From Bacteriovoracaceae bacterium (GTDB taxonomy: Bacteria > Bdellovibrionota > Bacteriovoracia > Bacteriovoracales > Bacteriovoracaceae), in contig CANETG010000031.1 of the NCBI GenBank assembly GCA_947440875.1, positions 1 to 16,336 on the forward strand: a stretch of DNA of 16,336 nt. The letters are read 5' to 3'. Position 1 is the first letter of the stretch, and each line of letters starts with the position of its first letter. Below the pieces are notes generated by a model that was not told where the DNA came from, made no database searches, and was given only the letters and a program-made list of their open reading frames with translations. The position numbers and the translations under genes are program-made. Positions 7,102 to 14,279 of the stretch are shown piece after piece.

Positions 7102-8543
7102 AATTCCCTTAATACTTCTTTAAGAAGTAGCCAAAAAGTTTCTACCGTTGGTACGAGAACGCGCTCTTGTGGTGAGTGCGCTCCCGTGATTGTTGGTCCA
7201 AATGAGACGGCGTCGATGGGTCCGATTTTATCCCGGAGAATCCCACATTCTAATCCCGCGTGAATCGCCGTGATTTTCGCTTTCTTCTGAAAAAGATCCT
7301 GGTACTTTTTCCCGACGAGATCAAGAAGCTTATTCTCACGAACCGGCTTCCAGCTCGGATACTCACCATTTTTTGTGAACTCAATTCCAAACCCGCGCGC
7401 AAGTCCCGTGACTTGATTTTCAAGACCCACGCACTCGCCGCGGTCAAAGAAGCGAAGAGAACTTTGAAGATAAAACTGGCCTCTCACGAGGAGAGAAATA
7501 GCCAGGTTATTTGACAGAGCAACGAGTTCTTTATTGCTCGCCAGATCATACCCATGTGCCCCGTGTGGGAAAGCCAGAAGAAATGAAAGAAACTTTCTCG
7601 TGTCCATAGCTGAGACAACTTCCGTCGCAGAATCTAATGTTTCCATCTTGGAGGTGAACTGACGATCACTCTCTGGCATAAATGACAGCCATCGTTTGGC
7701 CACGTCACCCAAGGTTTTTTCGACGACTGAAGAGTTTTTGACGTTGATGATCGCAAACGCATCCCGAGGGATAATGTTGTGGGCCTTTCCTCCCCTCCAT
7801 TCGACCAGCTCGAAAGAGTTTTCGGGAAGTGAGTTTAAGCAGTCCATCAAAAACTTGATGGCGTTCCCTCTTTGCTCATGGATATCGACACCTGAGTGAC
7901 CGCCCAGAAATCCACCGACCGTTATTTTTACGGTCTCTGATAATTTAGCTGCGACCATCTCCACAGGAGATATAAATTCGTAATCGATTCCACCGGCGCA
8001 ACCGATATAAAGAGAGCCCCATTCCTCCGTGTCGAGGTTGAGCATCTTTTTTCCTTTCAAATAAGTTGCGTCTACTCCCCAGGCACCTTTCAGACCTGTT
8101 TCTTCATCGATCGTAAAGAGCAGCTCAAGCCCGGGATGCTGGATCGTTTTGTCTTCCATGAGGGCCAGTGCCGCCGCACAACCAATCCCGTTATCAGCAC
8201 CCAAAGTCGTCCGATCCGCAGTGATCCAATCGCCCTCTTTCAAAGTGACGATGGGGTCGCGATTGAAATCAATTTTTCTATCAGGAGTCGCATCCGTCAC
8301 CATATCCATGTGGTTTTGAATGATCACGGTTTCGTGAGACTCATACCCAGAACTGGCAGGCACGTAGACGATCACATTCCCGACTTCATCGACGTGAGTT
8401 TTGTGTCCTAAACGATGGGCGTGCTCGACAACGAACTCCCGCATCTTGTCTTCTTTTTTAGAAGGACGGGGAATTTGGTTGATGGCGTGGAAATATCCCC
8501 AGACAAGTTTGGGTTCTGTCGGAAAATGAGCAGGAGTTTGCAT
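7098..8543 (-). CDS. pepD: PepD-type aminoacyl-histidine dipeptidase (M20C metallopeptidase)
   Basis: This cytoplasmic zinc dipeptidase hydrolyses Xaa-His and related dipeptides. The 481-residue length fits PepD (about 485). The two-metal site is complete: His78 and Asp80 (IIQNHMDMV), bridging Asp117 (TLGADNGIG), catalytic Glu147 and metal-binding Glu148 (TIDEETGLKG), Asp171 (MLNLDTEEW) and a C-terminal His456 (TITGAHSPQERV). A Gly-Gly-His-Ser-Gly segment (GFLGGHSGVDIH) in the dimerisation lid is also present. A GAGGA ribosome site stands eight bases before the ATG. It is transcribed with the downstream four-helix membrane protein (ATGA overlap). No regulatory site is clear upstream, where it diverges from the small secreted-protein gene. 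Confidence 0.95.
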   Translation of the reverse strand: MQTPAHFPTEPKLVWGYFHAINQIPRPSKKEDKMREFVVEHAHRLGHKTHVDEVGNVIVYVPASSGYESHETVIIQNHMDMVTDATPDRKIDFNRDPIVTLKEGDWITADRTTLGADNGIGCAAALALMEDKTIQHPGLELLFTIDEETGLKGAWGVDATYLKGKKMLNLDTEEWGSLYIGCAGGIDYEFISPVEMVAAKLSETVKITVGGFLGGHSGVDIHEQRGNAIKFLMDCLNSLPENSFELVEWRGGKAHNIIPRDAFAIINVKNSSVVEKTLGDVAKRWLSFMPESDRQFTSKMETLDSATEVVSAMDTRKFLSFLLAFPHGAHGYDLASNKELVALSNNLAISLLVRGQFYLQSSLRFFDRGECVGLENQVTGLARGFGIEFTKNGEYPSWKPVRENKLLDLVGKKYQDLFQKKAKITAIHAGLECGILRDKIGPIDAVSFGPTITGAHSPQERVLVPTVETFWLLLKEVLREL

Positions 8544-8618
8544 AAGGTATCCTCAGACTAAGTCATGAATATGTTAGGCGTTTTACCTTTGGCTGAGCAG
8601 ATTGTCTTTATCCTATTA

Positions 8619-8648
8619 TTGACAAGACTGGCCAAGCCTTTCTATAAC
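8619..8648 (+). promoter_or_regulatory. strong sigma70-type promoter of the small secreted-protein gene
   Basis: A perfect TTGACA (8619-8624) and TATAAC (8643-8648) are 18 bases apart, with predicted start near 8655, about 25 bases before the ATG at 8681. The -35 box lies in a partly symmetrical stretch (TTGACAAG) in the divergent intergenic space shared with pepD. Confidence 0.8.
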
Positions 8649-8680
8649 GGAAGGTAATTGTCCAATACCTCGGGGGTTTC

Positions 8681-8992
8681 ATGAAAATCAAAATACTTTT
8701 CTTCAGTCTTCTGCTGACATTTTCGGCGAGCTCTTTTGCTCAGTGGTTTCCGGGGATCGCTACGGCACAGGTTCTTCCTAGTCAGGTCGTGGCTCAGATT
8801 TACAATCCTCACTATGTTTCGATCATTTGCTCGGGCCAAGTTTTCGGTCAGACCTCAGCTGGTCCGGTTCTGACTTCAGGTTTCATTGAGCATTTCATCA
8901 CTCCAGGCACGCACCGTTTCGCTTTCGTTACTACGAATGCGTTCGCACCGTTTGTGCATGGCTGGGCAAATTTTCATTGTAGATACTGGTAG
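8681..8992 (+). CDS. small secreted protein with two cysteines, unknown function
   Basis: A 103-residue protein with a clear Sec signal peptide (MKIKILFFSLLLTFSASSFA, cleavage before Gln21). The mature part is about 83 residues, rich in Phe, Val, His and Gly, and beta-like. Its only two cysteines are Cys50 and Cys100, so a disulfide in the periplasm or outside the cell is likely. Ribosome site CGGGGG precedes the ATG. It is a single-gene unit: perfect -35 promoter upstream, strong terminator immediately after the stop. I do not recognise the family. The strong signals suggest high expression; that is an inference. Confidence 0.85.
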   Translation: MKIKILFFSLLLTFSASSFAQWFPGIATAQVLPSQVVAQIYNPHYVSIICSGQVFGQTSAGPVLTSGFIEHFITPGTHRFAFVTTNAFAPFVHGWANFHCRYW

Positions 8993-9023
8993 AAAAAAGG
9001 CTCCGAAAGGAGCCTTTTTTTTT
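8993..9023. terminator. strong bidirectional terminator
   Basis: Six-bp GGCTCC/GGAGCC stem (8999-9004, 9009-9014) with a GAAA loop, flanked by six A and nine T that extend the pairing. It starts directly after the stop at 8992 and also serves the convergent gene ending at 9030. Confidence 0.93.
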
Positions 9024-9029
9024 GCTTTC

Positions 9030-9350
9030 TTAATTAAGTCCCTTATCAAGAACGATATCGTCGGCAGTTCCTCGATAAAAATACACGAAATGATACCCGG
9101 CATCTGCGAGATAATCAGCAGCTTCTGATGGTGAGTTATCACCTTTAAGAAGACTGTACAAAATGACGTTTTGATTTTTATCGGGATACTTCTCCGAGAA
9201 ATCATTTTTAAAACTTGGCCCAAAGTTCAAATAAACGACATCTTTATATTTTGCAGGAGATTTATCCTCTTCTTGAAGGCTCACAAAAATAAAATTCATT
9301 CTGTCTTCGAGACGCTGCTTAAAAGATTCACGGCCAATTTCATATTTCAT
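9030..9350 (-). CDS. rhodanese-like protein lacking the catalytic cysteine
   Basis: The 106-residue protein reads as a single rhodanese-type fold. The C-terminal half (VILYSLLKGDNSPSEAADYL, then AGYHFVYFYRG) lines up by eye with the rhodanese pattern 'vvYCrsGnRSakaa..L...Gy..V..l.GG'. The active Cys is replaced by Ser66, the loop after it is longer, and the protein has no cysteine at all, so sulfurtransferase activity is not expected. I place the start at the ATG ending at 9350, not the TTG at 9386, because AAGGTGA lies five bases before it. It shares a terminator with the secreted-protein gene. Role unknown; catalytically dead rhodanese domains are known as binding or regulatory modules. Confidence 0.7.
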   Translation of the reverse strand: MKYEIGRESFKQRLEDRMNFIFVSLQEEDKSPAKYKDVVYLNFGPSFKNDFSEKYPDKNQNVILYSLLKGDNSPSEAADYLADAGYHFVYFYRGTADDIVLDKGLN

Positions 9351-9364
9351 AGAGGTCACCTTGA

Positions 9365-9393
9365 TTGACAGTTTTGGACCTCTCAAACATACT
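9365..9393 (+). promoter_or_regulatory. promoter of the dCMP deaminase gene
   Basis: TTGACA (9365-9370), 17 bases, then CATACT (9388-9393), giving a start near 9400 and a leader of about 45 bases to the ATG at 9446. The divergent rhodanese-like gene starts only 14 bases to the left, so regulation of the two may be linked. Confidence 0.6.
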
Positions 9394-9445
9394 GCGATTA
9401 GTTCTAAATGTTGAGCAGAAAATAGCCAGTTTGCGGGTTTGCGTT

Positions 9446-9970
9446 ATGGATACACAAGTCAATTATATGCCAGTTCCCTCGTCTCTTAATTGGGATGAGT
9501 ACTTCATGCTTCAGGCCATGACGGCGTCTTTTAAGAGTAAAGATCCCAACACAAAAGTCGGTTGCGTTTTCGTCGACAACAATAATCATCAGCTCTCGAT
9601 GGGCTACAACGGACAGATCGCAGGGATCGACGAAACAAAACTTCCTTGGGGGAATGTCAAATCCGTTCCTCTCGACCAACAAAAATACGCCTATGTCGTT
9701 CACTCAGAAGCGAATGCTATTCTTCACGCCAAAGCAGACCTTCACGGCTCGCGCTGCTACGTCACACTTTTTCCCTGCCATGAATGTGCCAAGATGATGG
9801 CCACGGTGAAAATTAAAGAAGTGGTTTATCTCTCAGATAAGTACAACGGTACCGTTGAAAACCAGATCTCAAAAAAAATCTTTGATATGTCCCAGATTAA
9901 ATATCGTGAACTTAAGGTCAGATCTGAGGTCGTCACGGATCTGGCTGCTTACTTTAAATCAATTCTGTAG
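9446..9970 (+). CDS. dCMP/cytidine deaminase family protein (deoxycytidylate deaminase)
   Basis: This zinc deaminase probably converts dCMP to dUMP, supplying thymidylate synthesis. The 174-residue protein holds the family's signature: KDPNTKVGC (32-40), the zinc/catalytic HSEANAI (His86, Glu88) and the zinc cysteines in FPCHECAK (Cys111, Cys114). The extended frame begins at a TTG at 9365, but that TTG is part of the -35 box, so I use the ATG at 9446; a second ATG at 9467 is possible because neither has a strong ribosome site. The last 22 bases overlap the 3' end of the convergent methyltransferase gene and no terminator is visible there. A DNA- or tRNA-editing deaminase is less likely given the dCMP-type spacing. 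Confidence 0.88.
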   Translation: MDTQVNYMPVPSSLNWDEYFMLQAMTASFKSKDPNTKVGCVFVDNNNHQLSMGYNGQIAGIDETKLPWGNVKSVPLDQQKYAYVVHSEANAILHAKADLHGSRCYVTLFPCHECAKMMATVKIKEVVYLSDKYNGTVENQISKKIFDMSQIKYRELKVRSEVVTDLAAYFKSIL

Positions 9971-10557
9971 AGATCTTGCGCAATCTCCTGAACATTCCCT
10001 AAAGTTAAAAGAGCTTTCATGCTGAAAAACTGCACATGAGTAGGATCGCGCATGTAAAACCAATTTCCAAAATCAGTTAAGGGATAAAGTTTAGTCCGAA
10101 CAAAGAGTGGTCCTTTCAAAATCTTCTTTAATTCAAGAATCGTCCCCAAGGGATCAGTCAGATGCTCGATCACCTCAACCATGATGATGAAGTCGTATGT
10201 CCGTTCCCAAAGATTCAGTTCGGGAAAGTAGAACGGGTCAAAAGAGTCGAGTCTAAATCCCTGCTCAAAAAAAAGATTTTCCATCAGCCGAGTCCGGCCA
10301 CATCCAAAATCAAGGCCGCTACTTCCCGGCCTAAGCTCTAGCGTCACTGAATTGACGGTTTTTAAGAAATAATTCCGATATTGAGGATCGCTCTCATCGT
10401 TTTGGTGAGCATCGTAGCGCTTTTTTTCTTCTGCTGGAGTTAAGACTTGAGAGCGAGGAACAAAAATTATCGTGCAGCCAGCACACAGAAAAAAGTCTCG
10501 CGATTGATGGCGATGAAAGAGTTCTGCCTGAGATTTTTGGCAGAGAGGGCAGTTCAT
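9949..10557 (-). CDS. class I SAM-dependent methyltransferase with N-terminal zinc ribbon
   Basis: The 202-residue protein starts with a zinc-ribbon pattern (CPLC at 3-6, CAGC at 25-28). A Rossmann methyltransferase core follows: motif I LDFGCGRTRLMENL (about 82-95), an acidic strand end (DSFDPFY), EVIEHLTDP (128-136) and MRDPTHVQFFSMKAL (169-183), typical of the Methyltransf_11/23 class. In motif I the last glycine of GCGxG is Thr, which other members also vary. The ATG at 10557 overlaps the DUF502 stop as ATGA, better than the GTG at 10587. Substrate unknown. Similar zinc-ribbon methyltransferases modify sugars, small molecules or RNA; nothing here decides between them. Confidence 0.85.
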   Translation of the reverse strand: MNCPLCQKSQAELFHRHQSRDFFLCAGCTIIFVPRSQVLTPAEEKKRYDAHQNDESDPQYRNYFLKTVNSVTLELRPGSSGLDFGCGRTRLMENLFFEQGFRLDSFDPFYFPELNLWERTYDFIIMVEVIEHLTDPLGTILELKKILKGPLFVRTKLYPLTDFGNWFYMRDPTHVQFFSMKALLTLGNVQEIAQDLYRIDLK

Positions 10558-11144
10558 CCCTGTTTTGTCTCGCGTGCTTTGATCCACGATGTGACAGATA
10601 ACTTCAAAGCAACGTCCACCGGAATATCGACCTTCTCTACTTTCGAAGGCTCAATCAATACGGTAATTCCACCAAGCATGTAGGAAAGGGGAATATAGAC
10701 GGCGATGAGATTCTTTCCTGGAAGTTCAGTCAGATCTTCACGGGTCACCAGACCCAAAGCTTTCACACCCATTGGTTCCAGCGGCACGAGAACGACCCTT
10801 TGAAGCTTCGATCCATCACTCTTTCCTGGGATGAGCCCCATCAAATCACGGAGTGGATTATAGATCGCCTTAATCAGAGGAACTTTTTCCAAAAGGCCGG
10901 TAATCCAGGAGAAAACTCTGCCGGTAATGTAATTACTGACCAGAACTCCGACCAGCATAATGAAAACAAGTGAAAGAAGAATCCCAAGCCCCGGCACATA
11001 AAGAAAATCACCCAGAACTCGGGCGAGCATAGGTGCGAAGATAGACTCCACATTCACACTTGCCCAGTAGAGAAGATAAAAAGTGAGTGTGATGGGCAGA
11101 ACGACGATTAGGCCCTTGAAGAAAATCTGATTCAATTTTTTCAT
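10554..11144 (-). CDS. DUF502-family inner-membrane protein
   Basis: The 196-residue protein has two strong hydrophobic helices near the N-terminus (about 8-28 and 51-72) and then a soluble beta-rich part. The segments GLIVVLPITLTFYLLYW, then PLIKAIYNPLRDLMGLIPG, then VVLVPLEPMGVKALGLVT match the DUF502 pattern (usual length about 200) as I recall it. Members are widespread in bacteria and have no settled function. It leads a two-gene unit with the zinc-ribbon methyltransferase, joined by an ATGA overlap. No strong ribosome site or promoter is visible before its ATG; part of its transcription could be read-through from the lysine-rich gene upstream. Confidence 0.85.
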   Translation of the reverse strand: MKKLNQIFFKGLIVVLPITLTFYLLYWASVNVESIFAPMLARVLGDFLYVPGLGILLSLVFIMLVGVLVSNYITGRVFSWITGLLEKVPLIKAIYNPLRDLMGLIPGKSDGSKLQRVVLVPLEPMGVKALGLVTREDLTELPGKNLIAVYIPLSYMLGGITVLIEPSKVEKVDIPVDVALKLSVTSWIKARETKQG

Positions 11145-11183
11145 TGATGAAAGGATATCACAGAGGGGAAAAGAAAAGAGGGC

Positions 11184-11211
11184 AAAAAAAAAAGGCCCCG
11201 TAAGGAGCCTT
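11184..11211 (-). terminator. terminator of the lysine-rich small gene
   Basis: On the minus strand an 8-bp stem with one mismatch (11192-11199 with 11204-11211, loop 11200-11203) is followed by a ten-U tract (A-run 11184-11193). It begins 12 bases after the stop of the 30-codon gene and lies between it and the DUF502 gene. Confidence 0.85.
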
Positions 11212-11222
11212 TTTCGATAGAA

Positions 11223-11315
11223 CTACTTCTTCTTAGAAGCTTTCTTTTTAGTAGCTTTCTTAGCTACTTTCTTAGTTGCTTTCTTAGTTGCTTTCTTCGC
11301 TGCTTTCTTAGCCAT
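11223..11315 (-). CDS. 30-residue lysine-rich histone-H1-like peptide
   Basis: The open frame runs from ATG (11315) to TAG (11223) and encodes 30 residues, of which 16 are Lys, the rest being Ala, Thr, Val and Ser in a repeated Lys-Lys-Ala-Thr/Ala pattern. Support for it being real: GGAGG (11321-11325) five bases before the ATG, a uniform repeat through the whole frame, a candidate -10 box at 11342-11347 and a strong terminator just past the stop. Such repeats resemble histone H1 C-terminal tails and bacterial H1-like or AlgP-type proteins, which bind DNA or RNA non-specifically, but those proteins are usually far longer. Likely a nucleoid- or RNA-binding peptide; that is an inference from charge alone. 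Confidence 0.8.
   Translation of the reverse strand: MAKKAAKKATKKATKKVAKKATKKKASKKK
11250..11309 (-). repeat. 12-bp tandem repeat inside the lysine-rich gene
   Basis: Five consecutive imperfect copies of a 12-base unit (coding sense AAGAAAGCNACT) encode residues 3-22. Gain or loss of one unit would keep the frame and change the peptide by four residues. Confidence 0.8.
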
Positions 11316-11341
11316 GATTTCCTCCCAGGAAATGTTTGGTT

Positions 11342-11347
11342 AATATA
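11342..11347 (-). promoter_or_regulatory. candidate -10 box of the lysine-rich small gene
   Basis: TATATT on the minus strand (5/6 match) lies 26 bases before the ATG, predicting a leader of about 20 bases. No convincing -35 box is found 16-18 bases upstream, so this is weak. Confidence 0.3.
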
Positions 11348-11476
11348 ATTGACCTTTCTTATTTAAAGCTTAATCACAATTTTGATCTAACGCAAATAAA
11401 AAATACAAATTTTATTCAAACCTAATCTTTTTTTCGATGAAGGGGGGTTTCGGTGATTTTTTTGAACCCTCGAAGC

Positions 11477-11519
11477 CTCATGCACATCAAATGATCAGTG
11501 ATCAACTTGTATGCATGAG
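11477..11519. repeat. 43-bp imperfect palindrome downstream of clpA
   Basis: The outer arms CTCATGCA (11477-11484) and TGCATGAG (11512-11519) and the inner arms TGATCA (11492-11497) and TGATCA (11499-11504) are exactly symmetrical around base 11498. It lies 26 bases past the clpA stop and about 160 bases upstream of the lysine-rich gene. No T-run follows on either strand, so a protein-binding site or an RNA hairpin at the clpA 3' end is more likely than an ordinary terminator. Confidence 0.7.
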
Positions 11520-11544
11520 AGATCGGTAGGTCCGAAAGAAACAT

Positions 11545-13881
11545 TTAGGGAAAAATGAATTCGAGATCGTCGCTTTTCACATCAACTGTCACTTTTCCGC
11601 CACCTTCAAGTCGGCCGAAAAGGATTTCATGGGCCAGTGGCTTCTTGATTTTCTCATTGATCAGACGAGCAATCGGTCTTGCACCAAGTTTGCTGTCATA
11701 GCCTTTCACCGAGAGCCATGCTTTCGCGGCAACAGTCACATCAAGATCAACTTTTTTCTCGATCAATAGATTCTCGAGTTCCATCAGGAACTTGTTCACC
11801 ACCAACTCGATATTCTTATTCTCGAGCTTATTAAAGGTGATCACAGCATCCAAACGATTTCGGAACTCAGGAGTAAAGAATCCTTTGATCGCCTGATCGC
11901 GCTTGGAGGAATTTATTTCCCCTCCGCGTGCACCCGACAATCCAATAGACCCAGCTTCCATCTCTTTGGCACCCGCATTCGATGTCATGATGAGGATGAC
12001 GTTTTTAAAATCCGTCGTGCGACCATTGGAATCGGTGAGGGCCCCGTGATCCATGACCTGAAGAAGGATATTAAAGATATCCGGATGGGCTTTCTCAATT
12101 TCATCCAAAAGAAGGACTGAATACGGATTCTTAGAGATCGAATCCGTCAAAGTTCCACCTTGATCGAAGCCCACATAACCTGGAGGGGCACCGATTAATT
12201 TCGAGACGGTGTGCTTTTCCATGAACTCGGACATGTCGACGCGGACAAAGTTAATGCCCATTAGAAGCGCCAATTGTTTGGCAAGTTCGGTTTTCCCGAC
12301 CCCGGTTGGACCGGCGAAAAGGAAACTGGCGATTGGTTTTTCTTGATGACCGAGGCCCGATCTTGAAAGAATGATCGCATTTGCGACTTTATCAACTGCC
12401 TCGTTCTGGCCGTAGATCATCATCTTCAGGTCGCGCTCCAAGAACCGGAGCTTCTCTTTCTCATTAATAGAGATCGATTTTTGCGGAATCCGAGCAATCT
12501 TAGCGACGATATGTTCGATGTCATCCATCGTGACGACTGATCCCTCGCCTCTTTCAGGCTTCAAGCGAATGTAGGCACCCACCTCATCGATCACATCAAT
12601 CGCCTTATCCGGAAGCTTCCGTTCCGCCACGTGCTTATGAGAAAGCTCCACGGCCGCACGAATAACCTCATCGGGATAAGAAACGTGATGATGTTCTTCA
12701 AATTTCGATTTGAGACCCTTAAGAATGGAGACTGAATCTTCGACGGAGGGCTCGAGCACATCAATTTTCTGGAAGCGACGGTTGAGGGCCTGGTCTTTTT
12801 CAAAGTATTTCCGATACTCATCGAAAGTGGTCGACCCCATACAACGGATCTGACCTTTAGAAAGTGCGGGTTTTAAGAGATTCGAAGCATCGAGACTTCC
12901 ACCAGAAGTAGCACCTGCTCCGATGATGGTATGAATCTCATCAATAAAGAGAATTGAGCCACCCTGATCGTTGACTTTCTCAAGTGCCTGAAGAACAAGT
13001 TTTAGGCGCTCTTCAAAATCACCACGGAACTTAGTTCCCGCAAGTAATGAGGCCATATCAAGAGAATAGACCGTCGTTTTGGCCAGGAGTGAGGGGACCT
13101 TATTTTCAACGATCGCCTTGGCCAGACCTTCAGCAATCGCCGTTTTACCAACTCCGGAATCTCCCACGAGGATGGGGTTATTTTTCCGGCGGCGGCAGAG
13201 AATTTGAATGATCCGAGAGATCTCATCTTCGCGGCCAATGATCGGATCGATTTTTCCTTCCTTAGCGAGGACGTTGAGGTTGGTCGTAAACTCGGCGAGA
13301 GCTTTCTCGTATTTTTCTTCGCGCCGGAAAGTTTCTCCGCTCTCAACACTTGCTTCCTCGTTTCCGCTGTTGACTGGTTTGTCGGTTGAGTGGGCAATCT
13401 TTTCCACGATGTCGATGCGGTTCACACCCTGGCGCTCGAGGAAGTAGGTCGCGTGTGATTCTTTTTCGCTAAACATGGCGACGAGAAGATTGATCGCGTG
13501 GATCGATTTTTTCCCCGAGCTTTGGATGTGAATCGCTGCCCGCTGGATGACCCGTTGAAGAGAGAGGGAGATTTCTGGTTGATAAAGAATTCCATTTTCT
13601 TTAGCGATGTCTCTTAATTGATCATTCCCAAACTGTTTCCGGTTGAGCTCTTGAATCTCATCCGTTGAAAGGAGTGAAAAATTGGCATCATCATTGATGA
13701 ACGTCAGAAGATCTTTTTTTAGATCCGTGACACTTGCCCCGCAGTCGGCAAGAATCTCAGAAACGGTTTCATCATCGAGCATAGAAAAAAGGACGTTCTC
13801 GAGTGTGAGAAATTCGTGTCGTTTTTCATTTGCCCGTTTAATTGCTTTATTTAATATCTGTTCTAATTTTTGACTTATCAT
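11545..13881 (-). CDS. clpA: ClpA, ATP-dependent unfoldase of the ClpAP protease
   Basis: ClpA unfolds substrates delivered by ClpS or bearing degrons and feeds them to ClpP in the cytoplasm. The 778-residue protein has the full order of domains: N-domain (1-145, LEQILNKAIKRANE at the start), then AAA-1 with Walker A GDSGVGKT (240-247) and Walker B ILFIDEIH (310-317). AAA-2 follows with Walker A GPTGVGKT (524-531) and Walker B LLLDEIEKAHP (590-600). A ClpP-binding IGL loop (SIGLSG, 645-650) is present, showing it works with ClpP and is not a ClpB disaggregase; there is also no long coiled-coil middle domain. Length is slightly above E. coli ClpA (758). It follows clpS by 73 bases and has its own promoter there, with GAGGGA as ribosome site. 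Confidence 0.97.
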   Translation of the reverse strand: MISQKLEQILNKAIKRANEKRHEFLTLENVLFSMLDDETVSEILADCGASVTDLKKDLLTFINDDANFSLLSTDEIQELNRKQFGNDQLRDIAKENGILYQPEISLSLQRVIQRAAIHIQSSGKKSIHAINLLVAMFSEKESHATYFLERQGVNRIDIVEKIAHSTDKPVNSGNEEASVESGETFRREEKYEKALAEFTTNLNVLAKEGKIDPIIGREDEISRIIQILCRRRKNNPILVGDSGVGKTAIAEGLAKAIVENKVPSLLAKTTVYSLDMASLLAGTKFRGDFEERLKLVLQALEKVNDQGGSILFIDEIHTIIGAGATSGGSLDASNLLKPALSKGQIRCMGSTTFDEYRKYFEKDQALNRRFQKIDVLEPSVEDSVSILKGLKSKFEEHHHVSYPDEVIRAAVELSHKHVAERKLPDKAIDVIDEVGAYIRLKPERGEGSVVTMDDIEHIVAKIARIPQKSISINEKEKLRFLERDLKMMIYGQNEAVDKVANAIILSRSGLGHQEKPIASFLFAGPTGVGKTELAKQLALLMGINFVRVDMSEFMEKHTVSKLIGAPPGYVGFDQGGTLTDSISKNPYSVLLLDEIEKAHPDIFNILLQVMDHGALTDSNGRTTDFKNVILIMTSNAGAKEMEAGSIGLSGARGGEINSSKRDQAIKGFFTPEFRNRLDAVITFNKLENKNIELVVNKFLMELENLLIEKKVDLDVTVAAKAWLSVKGYDSKLGARPIARLINEKIKKPLAHEILFGRLEGGGKVTVDVKSDDLEFIFP

Positions 13882-13903
13882 ATAGTGTGTCCCTCACGTC
13901 TGT

Positions 13904-13933
13904 ATTATACGGTAAGATGGGACCGAATGTATA
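13904..13933 (-). promoter_or_regulatory. promoter of clpA in the clpS-clpA gap
   Basis: A perfect TATAAT (13909-13904) with TATACA (13933-13928, 4/6) 18 bases upstream predicts a start near 13897, about 16 bases before the clpA ATG. It would let clpA be made independently of clpS. Confidence 0.6.
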
Positions 13934-13954
13934 AATGACAAGGTTAGAAAAGAG

Positions 13955-14275
13955 TTAATCAACCGGATCCGTACTGCACTTCAATGGGTGACCATTTTCC
14001 CGTGCATACTTGATGACTTTAGCTGTTTTTGACTCAGCAACTTCGTAGGTATAGATACCACAAACTCCGTAGCCCCGCGTATGGACTTCGATCATGATGG
14101 CATGCGCCTCAGGGGCGGCTTTTTGAAAATATTTTTCCAATACGTGGATGACAAATTCCATAGTGGTGTAGTCATCATTAAACATGAGGACCTTGTACAT
14201 ACGAGGAGGCTGAAGTTTGATCTTCTTCTCCGTCGCGACACCTGATTGTTCTTCCCGATCTGTTTCTGAAGACAT
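13955..14275 (-). CDS. clpS: ClpS, N-degron adaptor for ClpAP
   Basis: ClpS binds proteins with bulky N-terminal residues and hands them to ClpA. The 106-residue protein has the usual flexible N-tail (1-25) and the conserved core: YKVLMFNDDYTTMEFV with Asn33, Asp34 and Met39, the helix VLEKYFQKAAPEAHAIM, His65 in MIEVHTRGYGVCG, and AREN.HPLKC near the end. Asn33, Asp34 and His65 correspond to the residues that hold the N-degron amino group in E. coli ClpS (Asn34, Asp35, His66), and Met39 to the gatekeeper Met40. It lies directly before clpA, the standard order. A candidate promoter lies inside the divergent methyltransferase gene (14290-14317). Confidence 0.97.
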   Translation of the reverse strand: MSSETDREEQSGVATEKKIKLQPPRMYKVLMFNDDYTTMEFVIHVLEKYFQKAAPEAHAIMIEVHTRGYGVCGIYTYEVAESKTAKVIKYARENGHPLKCSTDPVD

Positions 14276-14279
14276 AGTT

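Noticed and set aside
8876..9223. Open frame of about 115 codons on the minus strand
   Set aside because: It runs through a terminator and two real genes; its Lys/Ala and Phe runs are translations of the terminator A and T tracts.
9351..9386. Extended N-terminus of the rhodanese-like protein from a TTG at 9386
   Set aside because: AAGGTGA is well placed for the ATG at 9350; the TTG has no ribosome site.
9365..9445. Extended N-terminus of the dCMP deaminase from a TTG at 9365
   Set aside because: The TTG is the first half of a consensus -35 box and the known family starts near the ATG at 9446.
11430..11475. GGGTT/AACCC hairpin beside the large palindrome
   Set aside because: Short, interrupted pairing with a long loop and no T-run; could be chance in a base-biased stretch.
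12591..13873. Several 60-130 codon frames on both strands within clpA
   Set aside because: They are shadows of the clpA reading frame, without ribosome sites or recognisable protein features.
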